A stretch of 64,000 nucleotides of DNA from NCBI RefSeq assembly GCF_963675985.1, contig NZ_OY780957.1, positions 1,162,001 to 1,226,000 of the forward strand, written 5' to 3'. Origin of the DNA: an uncultured Roseibium sp. GTDB lineage: Bacteria > Pseudomonadota > Alphaproteobacteria > Rhizobiales > Stappiaceae. The notes beneath the pieces were generated by a model that was given only the letters and a program-made list of their open reading frames with translations, did no database searches and had not been told where the DNA came from. This document shows positions 53,555-60,150 of this stretch, in pieces (positions within the stretch are counted from its first letter, which is position 1; each line of letters begins with the position of its first letter). Position numbers and translations under genes: made by a program.

Positions 53555-54130
53555 ATGGCAAAGACCAACGAGCCAACGATCATTAAAAAATACGCCAACC
53601 GGCGGCTCTACAACACGGGCACCAGCACTTACGTGACCCTCGAGGATCTCGCGGTGATGGTGAAGGGAGAAGAGGACTTCATCGTCTATGATGCGAAAAC
53701 GGGCGATGACATCACCCGTTCGGTCCTGACACAGATTATCTTCGAGCAGGAAGGCAAGGGGCAGAACCTGTTGCCCGTCACGTTCCTGCGCCAGCTGATC
53801 CGCTTCTACGGCGACAGCATGCAGGGCTTGGTACCGAGCTTTCTGGAATATTCCATGACCTCGCTCACCAACGAGCAGGAAAAACTCCGGTCCCAGATGA
53901 GCGACGCCTTCGGCGCGACCGCGTTCGAGGCCATCGAGGATCAGGTCAAGCGCAACACCGAGATGTTCGAACGTGCCATGAAGATGTTCATGCCGTTTTC
54001 GGCCGGCGATGCCTCGACGCCTACGGCCCCGTCCAAACCGGCGCAATCCGGTTCGTCCGACCTGGACGACATGAAGCGACAGCTCACGGAAATGCAGGCC
54101 AAGATCAACGCGCTGTCCGACAAGAAGTAG
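53555..54130 (+). CDS. phaR: Polyhydroxyalkanoate synthesis regulator PhaR
   Basis: A 191-aa PHB-responsive repressor that controls phasin and PHB genes. The N-terminal DNA-binding domain starts IIKKYANRRLYNTGTSTYVTL (quoted in part) and the PHB-accumulation regulatory domain covers ~70-140 (SFLEYSMTSLTNEQEKL). The C-terminus has a short coiled coil (DMKRQLTEMQAKINAL). The ATG at 53555 follows GGAAGACGAGA; an upstream extension to 53492 is not family-like. It is divergent from phaA. Confidence 0.95.
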   Translation: MAKTNEPTIIKKYANRRLYNTGTSTYVTLEDLAVMVKGEEDFIVYDAKTGDDITRSVLTQIIFEQEGKGQNLLPVTFLRQLIRFYGDSMQGLVPSFLEYSMTSLTNEQEKLRSQMSDAFGATAFEAIEDQVKRNTEMFERAMKMFMPFSAGDASTPTAPSKPAQSGSSDLDDMKRQLTEMQAKINALSDKK

Positions 54131-54156
54131 ACCGCACGTTTTTCGCCCGCAACCGC

Positions 54157-54178
54157 TTGCCCGGCCAAGGCCGGGCAA
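54157..54178. terminator. Possible bidirectional terminator between phaR and the HbpS-like gene
   Basis: ttgcccggcc (54157-54166) and ggccgggcaa (54169-54178) are perfect inverted repeats between two convergent genes. No T-run follows, so its strength as a terminator is uncertain. Confidence 0.5.
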
Positions 54179-54191
54179 ATCCCGTCACGTG

Positions 54192-54623
54192 TCAGCCGCA
54201 ATCGGCAATGAGGTTGACGGCCTCGATGCCGGCAACGGCCGCGGCTTCGTCGTTGTCGGACGTATCACCAGTCACACCGACGGCGCCGAGAACCTCGCCA
54301 TCGGCGTCCTTCACCAGGACACCACCGGGAACCGGAACGATCTGGCCACCCGAGGCACCGTTCAGGGCCTGGACGAAATGAGGCCGGGTTTCCGCATTGG
54401 CGTTCAGCCAGCGTGTTCCGGTCCCCACGGCAAGCGCGCCATAGGCTTTTCCGCCGGCGATCTGCGGCCGCATGATCGAGGATCCATCCTGACGGGCCAT
54501 GGCAATCATGTGCCCCCCCGCATCGAGAACAACGACGGTCATGGGTTTCAGCTTGAGATCCGCGGCTTTTTCAAATGCGGATGAAATGATTTTCTCGGCG
54601 ATAGAAAGCGTCAGTTTGCCCAT
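54192..54623 (-). CDS. GlcG/HbpS-family (DUF336) heme-binding-like protein
   Basis: A 143-aa protein of the GlcG/HbpS family: KLKPMTVVVLDAGGHMIAM, KAYGALAVG and PVPGGVLVKDADGEVLGAVGVTG are typical. Family members bind heme or assist oxidases and sensors; the role here is unknown. The ATG at 54623 gives a protein of normal length, although the frame is open far upstream through the ggt region. It is divergent from ggt across a 123-base shared promoter region. Confidence 0.9.
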   Translation of the reverse strand: MGKLTLSIAEKIISSAFEKAADLKLKPMTVVVLDAGGHMIAMARQDGSSIMRPQIAGGKAYGALAVGTGTRWLNANAETRPHFVQALNGASGGQIVPVPGGVLVKDADGEVLGAVGVTGDTSDNDEAAAVAGIEAVNLIADCG

Positions 54624-54746
54624 TGACCCGGTTCTCCGTAATGTGCTGCCTCTGGCAAAGTTTGCTATCAGACTGACCCGCCTTTCGCCAGAAACCAAAA
54701 CAGGTAAGGATTTCCTCCCTGGAGGAAAAATTCTGGAGACGCCCCT

Positions 54747-56342
54747 TTGAGACGTGATTTTGAGGCCCCGGGCCGCTCCCCGGTCTATGCCCGCGAGGCA
54801 GCCGCAGCGACCTCCCATCCGCTTGCCACAAGTGCGGCACTGGAAGTTTTGCAGGATGGTGGCAACGCGGTCGACGCGGCCATCGCCGCGGTCGCCGTTC
54901 AATGCGTTGTCGAACCGCATATGACGGGGATCGGCGGCGACTGCTTCGCCATCGTGACCGAGCCGGACGGACGCATGACCGGGTTCAACGGCTCCGGTGC
55001 GGCACCGAAGGCCAGCTCTCCTGAGGCTCTTGCCAATCTCGGCGTTTCGGAAATCACACCGACATCCGCCCATGCGGTAACCGTGCCCGGTGCGGTCCGC
55101 GCCTGGGAAACGCTGCTGAAGGCCCATGGCACCCGCGGTTTCGACACCCTGTTCAAACGGGCCATTTCCTACGCCCGGGGCGGCTTTCCGGTTGCTCCGC
55201 GGGTTGTCCGCGACTGGGAGAGAAACGTCGACAAGCTGGCCGCCAATCCAGCCACGAAAGCGGCCTATCTTGTCGGTGGTGCCGCACCGAAGGCCGGCAC
55301 GATTCTGAAGTACCCGAAGCTTGCCGACACATTGAGCGCCATCGCCGAAGGCGGTGCCGAAGCCTTTTACACCGGCGCAGTCGCCGAGGATATCGTCGGG
55401 ACCCTGAAGGCCCTTGGTGGCCTGATGACGGAGGAAGATCTGGCGGCCTGCCACACCACGGCCGTCTCGCCGGTCATGCGCGATTATCGCGGGCATACCA
55501 TTGCCGAGCTACCTCCCAACGGACAGGGCATTATTGCACTTGTCATCCTCGGCCTTCTGGAACGCTTTGACATGGAAAGCCTGGACCCGCTCGGCCCCGA
55601 GCGTTTCCACCTGGAAATGGAAGCCGCACGCATCGGCTATGCCGTCCGCGACAAGTTCGTCACCGACCCGGGTTATATGGACGTCAGCCACCCCCGGCTG
55701 ATCGCCGAGGATTACCTGGATCAGCTGGCCCGGATGATGTCGCCGGCAAAACGCTTGGCCGAGGTGCCGGGAACCGGTCTCACGCCGCAGACCGATACGG
55801 TTTACCTGACCGTTGTCGACAAGGACGGGCTCACCGTTTCCTTCATCAATTCGATCTTCAACGAATTCGGCAGCGGCATCCTGGCCGCCGACAGCGGCGT
55901 GCTGCTTCACAATCGCGGCGCCGTCTTCAAGGCAAAACCGGGTCACGCCAACTCCATTGCCGGCGGCAAACGGCCCATGCACACGATCATCCCGGCCATG
56001 GCTCTGAAAGACGGCCAGCCCTGGCTGTCCTTCGGCGTCATGGGCGGCCACTACCAGGCCTGTGGTCATGCCCATGTGCTGTCCAACATCATCGACTACG
56101 GCATGGACGTTCAAGGCGCGATCGATTTCCCGCGCATGTTCTTCAACATGAACGATCATGCTCTGGAGGCCGAGAAGCTCGTTCCGCGCTCGACGATCCA
56201 GGGTCTGGAGAAACTCGGCCACGAGGTTCGTGCCGCGGCAAGCCCGATCGGCGGCAGCCAGGCGATCATGATCGACAGGAAAAACGGACTGCTGATCGCA
56301 GGCTCCGATCCGCGCAAGGACGGCCACGCGGCCGGCTATTGA
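54747..56342 (+). CDS. ggt: Gamma-glutamyltransferase family protein
   Basis: A 531-aa Ntn-hydrolase that cleaves gamma-glutamyl bonds, for example of glutathione. The expected autocleavage/nucleophile Thr is T351 in QTDTVYLTVVDKDG, and the small-subunit motif SFGVMGGHYQACGHAH follows. No signal peptide is visible, unlike periplasmic GGTs, so it is probably cytoplasmic and may act on other gamma-glutamyl compounds. The start is TTG at 54747 with GGAG ten bases upstream. The gene is intact. Confidence 0.92.
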   Translation: MRRDFEAPGRSPVYAREAAAATSHPLATSAALEVLQDGGNAVDAAIAAVAVQCVVEPHMTGIGGDCFAIVTEPDGRMTGFNGSGAAPKASSPEALANLGVSEITPTSAHAVTVPGAVRAWETLLKAHGTRGFDTLFKRAISYARGGFPVAPRVVRDWERNVDKLAANPATKAAYLVGGAAPKAGTILKYPKLADTLSAIAEGGAEAFYTGAVAEDIVGTLKALGGLMTEEDLAACHTTAVSPVMRDYRGHTIAELPPNGQGIIALVILGLLERFDMESLDPLGPERFHLEMEAARIGYAVRDKFVTDPGYMDVSHPRLIAEDYLDQLARMMSPAKRLAEVPGTGLTPQTDTVYLTVVDKDGLTVSFINSIFNEFGSGILAADSGVLLHNRGAVFKAKPGHANSIAGGKRPMHTIIPAMALKDGQPWLSFGVMGGHYQACGHAHVLSNIIDYGMDVQGAIDFPRMFFNMNDHALEAEKLVPRSTIQGLEKLGHEVRAAASPIGGSQAIMIDRKNGLLIAGSDPRKDGHAAGY

Positions 56343-56378
56343 CCGTTCCGATTCCGATTCAAGACAGGTAAACAAACG

Positions 56379-56406
56379 GGAAGCGTCCTTTTGCGGGACG
56401 CTTCCG
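56379..56406 (-). terminator. Hairpin terminator at the end of the small paralog gene
   Basis: On the minus strand GGAAGCGTCC and GGACGCTTCC pair over ten bases around a short loop, followed by CGTTTGTTT. It lies just after the stop of the gene at 56412 and also separates it from the convergent ggt. Confidence 0.7.
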
Positions 56407-56411
56407 AAGGT

Positions 56412-56735
56412 TCAGGCCGTGAAGGTCGTCGTGGCGACCGGTGCCGGGGAAACAGCTGTGCGGGAATAGGCCTGAGCAGCTCGGGTCTTCAGGTCCTGCT
56501 GATAGGCGTTGCCTGCCTCAAAATCATCCTGAGAGGTCAGCTGGGCGTAAAAGGACGTGGTCGCATTTGCGCGAGCGGGCTGCCGGGTAACGACTTCAAA
56601 CTCGTTCCGGGCCGCCTCGCGCAAGCTGCTGAACGGCGAATTATGGGTCTGGCGCTCGCTTTCAGTCTCACCCATCGAGGCCCGCTTGGGGCGAACGACG
56701 CGGTAGGAAATGGAAGTAACCGGATTGACCTGCAT
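56412..56735 (-). CDS. Small protein of unknown function, paralog A
   Basis: A 107-aa soluble protein without signal peptide or membrane segment. It opens MQVNPVTSISYRVV, then KRASMGETESERQ, and later has SFYAQLTSQDDFEAGNAY and KTRAAQAYSRTA. The same layout is found in the next gene upstream (56876-57208), so the two are tandem paralogs. No known family is recognised. The start has no strong alternative. Confidence 0.75.
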   Translation of the reverse strand: MQVNPVTSISYRVVRPKRASMGETESERQTHNSPFSSLREAARNEFEVVTRQPARANATTSFYAQLTSQDDFEAGNAYQQDLKTRAAQAYSRTAVSPAPVATTTFTA

Positions 56736-56875
56736 TTTCGTCTCCCTGGGTGGCCGTTCGGCGGCCTGTCGGGGTTTCAGCTAACTTGATGCCTTTTTAA
56801 GACAACGCAGAAATCGGCGATGTGTTCCAGATCACGGTTTGAGCATTTGGCAGATCTCCTGCCCCAAAGCCCGGT

Positions 56876-57208
56876 TCAATAGTCGGTCGAGATCACATGA
56901 CCGGCTTCGCGCTTGCGCGGCAGGGCGGCAGTCGCCCTGTATGCGGCCGTACCGAGCCGCGGCGCCGTTTTCCAGCCGTAAGGCGCATGGCGCTCCGCGT
57001 CACGTGTTGCGATCAGATGGGCGAGAAAGACCGAATTCGGATGGAAGCGATCCGGAAACGGCACATCCTGCGCGGAATGAACCGGTTGCACCGGGACAGG
57101 CAGGTTCGGCTGTGTGACCGCCTGTCTTTCACCCTCAGCCTCCCCCGAAGAGGGACGCTTGCGCTTCACAATGGAACGCCCGAAGGCCGGAACCGGGGTA
57201 ATTTGCAC
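56876..57208 (-). CDS. Small protein of unknown function, paralog B
   Basis: A 110-aa protein when started at the GTG at 57208 (MQITPVPAFGRSIV), which has GAGG eight bases upstream and gives the same N-terminus as paralog A. Shared features are the MQxxPV start, a KR.S.GE.E.ERQ block, a central Pro-rich segment and a later VFLAHLIATRDAERHAPYG with AAYRATAAL. An ATG at 57271 would add 21 unrelated residues. A 140-base gap separates the paralogs. Confidence 0.7.
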   Translation of the reverse strand: MQITPVPAFGRSIVKRKRPSSGEAEGERQAVTQPNLPVPVQPVHSAQDVPFPDRFHPNSVFLAHLIATRDAERHAPYGWKTAPRLGTAAYRATAALPRKREAGHVISTDY

Positions 57209-57396
57209 TGGATACGCCTCAACATGTTTCAGTTCGGGACGCCGATGGCGTTCCACACCGAAACCACGCAACAGGTATGCCAGCGCAGGATGTTTATTAA
57301 CCTTTGCTCACGCAAACGTGGGGTTTTGACACCCGTTGGTTAACGCGAGTGAGATGACTTTACCGATTGGGAGGGAAGATTTTAAGCCGTCCGGCG

Positions 57397-57642
57397 TCAA
57401 CCGAACTTCGACCAGATAAAGGAAATGAGCGCAGGCACCAGCAGGAACGGCAGGGCGATACCGAAGGCATAGGCGATCCACATATCCGACTGGACCACGC
57501 ACCAGCCGAACAGACACTCAACCCCGAAAAAAGGCAGCGCCTGAAGAACCACGACGGCCGCCACCCAGATGAAAAGCGGCAATGGACCATCTTCGGTCGG
57601 ACCGCCACCATCGTTGGGAAACTCGGGAAGGCCGCCGTACAC
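57397..57642 (-). CDS. Small two-helix membrane protein of unknown function
   Basis: An 81-aa protein with an acidic N-terminus (GGLPEFPNDGGGPTEDG) and two membrane helices (LFIWVAAVVVLQALPFFG and MWIAYAFGIALPFLLVPALI, both quoted in part). The start is a GTG at 57642 behind GAGGA; the longer frame to 57831 runs through the exonuclease gene and is not protein-like. It lies ten bases after the exonuclease stop and is probably co-transcribed with it. Confidence 0.72.
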   Translation of the reverse strand: MYGGLPEFPNDGGGPTEDGPLPLFIWVAAVVVLQALPFFGVECLFGWCVVQSDMWIAYAFGIALPFLLVPALISFIWSKFG

Positions 57643-57652
57643 GGGTTTGTCC

Positions 57653-58276
57653 TCAGTCGACCCGGGTCGGATCGAAATCGCTTGGCGAAAGCCGCTTGGC
57701 ATGCAGAAGATGCTGCAGAGTGAAGGTAATCGACAAGGCGTCGTCAAGCGCGTCATGACCGTTGAGCGGCGGGTGAGCGATCCCGAAATAATCCGCGAGC
57801 TGTCCGCTGTTGGTCTTCTGGATATCTTCATAGGGCATCCCGGCCTTCAGAAGCAGACGGCTGGCATTTCCGAACCGATTGGCGGGAAGGATCGGCTCGA
57901 TACCCGCGACGTAGCAGCTGATACCCATCAGGTTGAGTTCGTCCTTTCCCCATGCCCACATGCAGGCAGGACCGGCAAATCCGGCCAGGCGGTCGATCGC
58001 CGATTTGAGCGATATACCCTCTTGTCTGACCGTTTCCTGGGAAATACCGGTCAGGTCGATGAAATAGGGATCCAGAGTGCATTCACGGCCAAAGCGGTCG
58101 ACCGGCGTCACGTAGATCTTTTCCGTCTCCAGGATCGGGAAGTCCCCTTCCAGGCCCAATTTGACCGCGCCGATCTGGACCACGATGGGATCCGGGTCCA
58201 GGGGGCCGGCCCAGTAACGTTTCTGGGCCCCTTCCATCGTCAGATATTCGCAATCATACAAAACGGCGCTTTGCAT
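57653..58276 (-). CDS. DEDDh 3'-5' exonuclease (ERI1-like)
   Basis: A 207-aa exonuclease-fold protein. The motif I acidic pair is in VLYDCEYLTMEG (residues ~6-17); a middle DLTGISQETV and a WAWGKDELNL Asp follow; the terminal HxxxDD is in NGHDALDDALSITF. These define the DEDDh family, which acts on RNA or DNA 3' ends. Start codons at 58276, 58282 and 58291 are all possible; 58276 has GGAAGA nine bases upstream. It precedes a small membrane protein gene. Confidence 0.85.
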   Translation of the reverse strand: MQSAVLYDCEYLTMEGAQKRYWAGPLDPDPIVVQIGAVKLGLEGDFPILETEKIYVTPVDRFGRECTLDPYFIDLTGISQETVRQEGISLKSAIDRLAGFAGPACMWAWGKDELNLMGISCYVAGIEPILPANRFGNASRLLLKAGMPYEDIQKTNSGQLADYFGIAHPPLNGHDALDDALSITFTLQHLLHAKRLSPSDFDPTRVD

Positions 58277-58381
58277 CGTCATTCTTCCCATCCCGCGGCA
58301 ACATGAATAGCAGCAGCAGTAGCGCCGGGACGCAACCGGCATGTGAAACGACGCGTGGCCGGCCGGACCGTCTCACACAAC

Positions 58382-58415
58382 AAAAAAGCGCGCTGCCATG
58401 CGGAAGCGCGCTTTT
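58382..58415 (-). terminator. Intrinsic terminator after rplT
   Basis: On the minus strand AAAGCGCGCT and AGCGCGCTTT form a strong stem around a ~12-base loop, followed by TTT. It lies 26 bases after the rplT stop. Confidence 0.88.
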
Positions 58416-58440
58416 CGATCATCTGATTTCGCAAAACCGC

Positions 58441-58797
58441 TTAGGCGAGAGCGCCCTGGGCCTTGTCAACCAGAGCCTTGAAGGCATCCGGCTGGTGGAT
58501 CGCCAGATCCGACAGCACCTTGCGGTCGACTTCGATGCCGGCCTTGTTCAGGCCATCGATGAACCGGCCGTAGGTCAGGCCGTGCTCACGGGTGGCGGCA
58601 TTGATGCGCTGGATCCAGAGCGAGCGGAAATTCCGCTTCCGAACCTTGCGGTCGCGATAGGCGTACTGGCCTGCCTTTTCGACGGCCTGCTTGGCAACGC
58701 GGATGGTGTTCTTGCGGCGGCCGTAGTAGCCCTTGGCAGCCTTCAGAACCTTCTTGTGACGTGCATGGGCTGTTACGCCCCTTTTAACGCGCGACAT
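58441..58797 (-). CDS. rplT: 50S ribosomal protein L20
   Basis: A 118-aa ribosomal protein, essential for early 50S assembly. The opening MSRVKRGVTAHARHKKVL and the later RKRNFRSLWIQRINAATRE are diagnostic. In many bacteria L20 also represses its own operon by binding a leader RNA. It follows rpmI by 27 bases. Confidence 0.98.
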   Translation of the reverse strand: MSRVKRGVTAHARHKKVLKAAKGYYGRRKNTIRVAKQAVEKAGQYAYRDRKVRKRNFRSLWIQRINAATREHGLTYGRFIDGLNKAGIEVDRKVLSDLAIHQPDAFKALVDKAQGALA

Positions 58798-58824
58798 ATG
58801 TGAACTCCTTCAAAGACTGGCTAA

Positions 58825-59022
58825 TTACGCGTAAGGCAGGAACTGCTTCACGATCTTCGCATCCTGATCGCTCAGCGTGGTGGTGCCACGGGCGTTGCGG
58901 ATGAACTTGGTCGTGCGCTTGATCATGCCATGACGCTTGCCGGCCTGCGCGGTCTTCACCTTGCCGGTCGCGGTCAGTTTGAAGCGCTTCTTGGCTCCAG
59001 ACTTGGTCTTCAGCTTGGGCAT
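58825..59022 (-). CDS. rpmI: 50S ribosomal protein L35
   Basis: A 65-aa ribosomal protein: MPKLKTKSGAKKRFKLTATG at the start and a C-terminus ending VKQFLPYA. The ATG at 59022 follows GAAAGGA; the same frame extends upstream without protein character. No infC lies upstream, unlike the infC-rpmI-rplT order of many bacteria. Upstream is a ~165-base leader preceded by a good promoter. Confidence 0.97.
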   Translation of the reverse strand: MPKLKTKSGAKKRFKLTATGKVKTAQAGKRHGMIKRTTKFIRNARGTTTLSDQDAKIVKQFLPYA

Positions 59023-59191
59023 TTTGCATCCTTTCATTGGCGCGAACCGGTTCCCCGGCCGCTTCGTTCTTGGTGCATCGAGAGGTCGCCACGGCATGCC
59101 CTGTGTTTTCAGGGCCGGATTGACGTTTCCGTCCGAAGACTTGAACGCGCAAAGCCATGCCCCAAAGAGCCGGACGACTCTGGACCGGGGG

Positions 59192-59220
59192 CTTATAAGC
59201 GCGCTGACCGTTTCATGCAA
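59192..59220 (-). promoter_or_regulatory. Sigma-70 promoter for rpmI-rplT
   Basis: On the minus strand TTGCAT (59220-59215), a 17-base spacer and TATAAG (59197-59192) are close to consensus. Transcription would start near 59185, giving a leader of about 163 bases before rpmI, long enough for L20-type autoregulation (inference). Confidence 0.7.
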
Positions 59221-59257
59221 CCGGATTCTCGGGAATAATGCGCGGTAAGCGGCGACT

Positions 59258-59935
59258 TCAGGCCGGATAATCCCGATGGCCGAAGATGGCCGACCCGACG
59301 CGAACATGGGTCGCACCGAAACTGACGGCCGTTTCGTAATCGGATGACATGCCCATGGAAAGCCGGGACAGCCCGTTGCGCTCCGCGATCTTTCTGAGCA
59401 GGGCGAAATGCGGTCCGGGGGCATCCTCGACCGGTGGAATACACATCAGACCGGTGATGTTCAGACCGATCTCGTCCCGGCAGAAGGCTACAAAGGCATC
59501 CGTCTCCCCGGGCGCGATACCCGCCTTCTGGGGCTCCTCTCCGGTGTTGACCTGGATGAAGCACGGCAGATGCCGGTCTTGCTTGTCCATTTCCGCCTTG
59601 AGCGCCTTGGCGATCTTTTCGCGGTCGATCGTATGGATGACGTCGAAGGTCTGGACCGCTTCCTTCGCCTTGTTGGATTGCAGCGGGCCGATCAGATGAA
59701 GCTCGATACCCTCATACTCTTCCCGCAGGCCCGGCCATTTGCCCATGGCTTCCTGCACCCGGTTCTCGCCGAAGACCCGTTGGCCGGCATCGAGGACAGG
59801 GCGAATATCTTCAGCCGGAAAGGTCTTGGACACCGCGATCAGGGTTGTTTCTCCCTGCTTGCGGCCGAATTCCGCTTCCGCCTTGCGAATGTCGGACAGC
59901 ACGTTCTGCAACCGGTCGCCCGCTGTTTCCGTCAT
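59258..59935 (-). CDS. PLP homeostasis protein, YggS family
   Basis: A 225-aa single-domain PLP-binding protein with the family motifs LIAVSKTFPAEDI (PLP Lys ~residue 37), GENRVQEA, HLIGPLQSNKAK and LSMGMSSDYETAVSFG. It buffers pyridoxal phosphate rather than catalysing a reaction. The ATG at 59935 has GGAG seven bases upstream and is preferred over the ATG at 59953. It is divergent from leuS. Confidence 0.95.
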   Translation of the reverse strand: MTETAGDRLQNVLSDIRKAEAEFGRKQGETTLIAVSKTFPAEDIRPVLDAGQRVFGENRVQEAMGKWPGLREEYEGIELHLIGPLQSNKAKEAVQTFDVIHTIDREKIAKALKAEMDKQDRHLPCFIQVNTGEEPQKAGIAPGETDAFVAFCRDEIGLNITGLMCIPPVEDAPGPHFALLRKIAERNGLSRLSMGMSSDYETAVSFGATHVRVGSAIFGHRDYPA

Positions 59936-60150
59936 TTCGCGTCTCCAATTCATCGGTACGTATCAGGTTCTGATAGGCGCTGCCGGTATAGAATTGCAAG
60001 CTTGGCGTCCGCTGCCGCCAGGAACAGGCCATTTCCGGCCCGTTTTTACCGTAGCATGTTGACCGGAGCCGAAATTTCTGATGACAGTCCGGCAACCACT
60101 TTCGAAGAACCAAGCGCCTTCCCAAGCAGCGCGAGAAAACGGCAATATTG

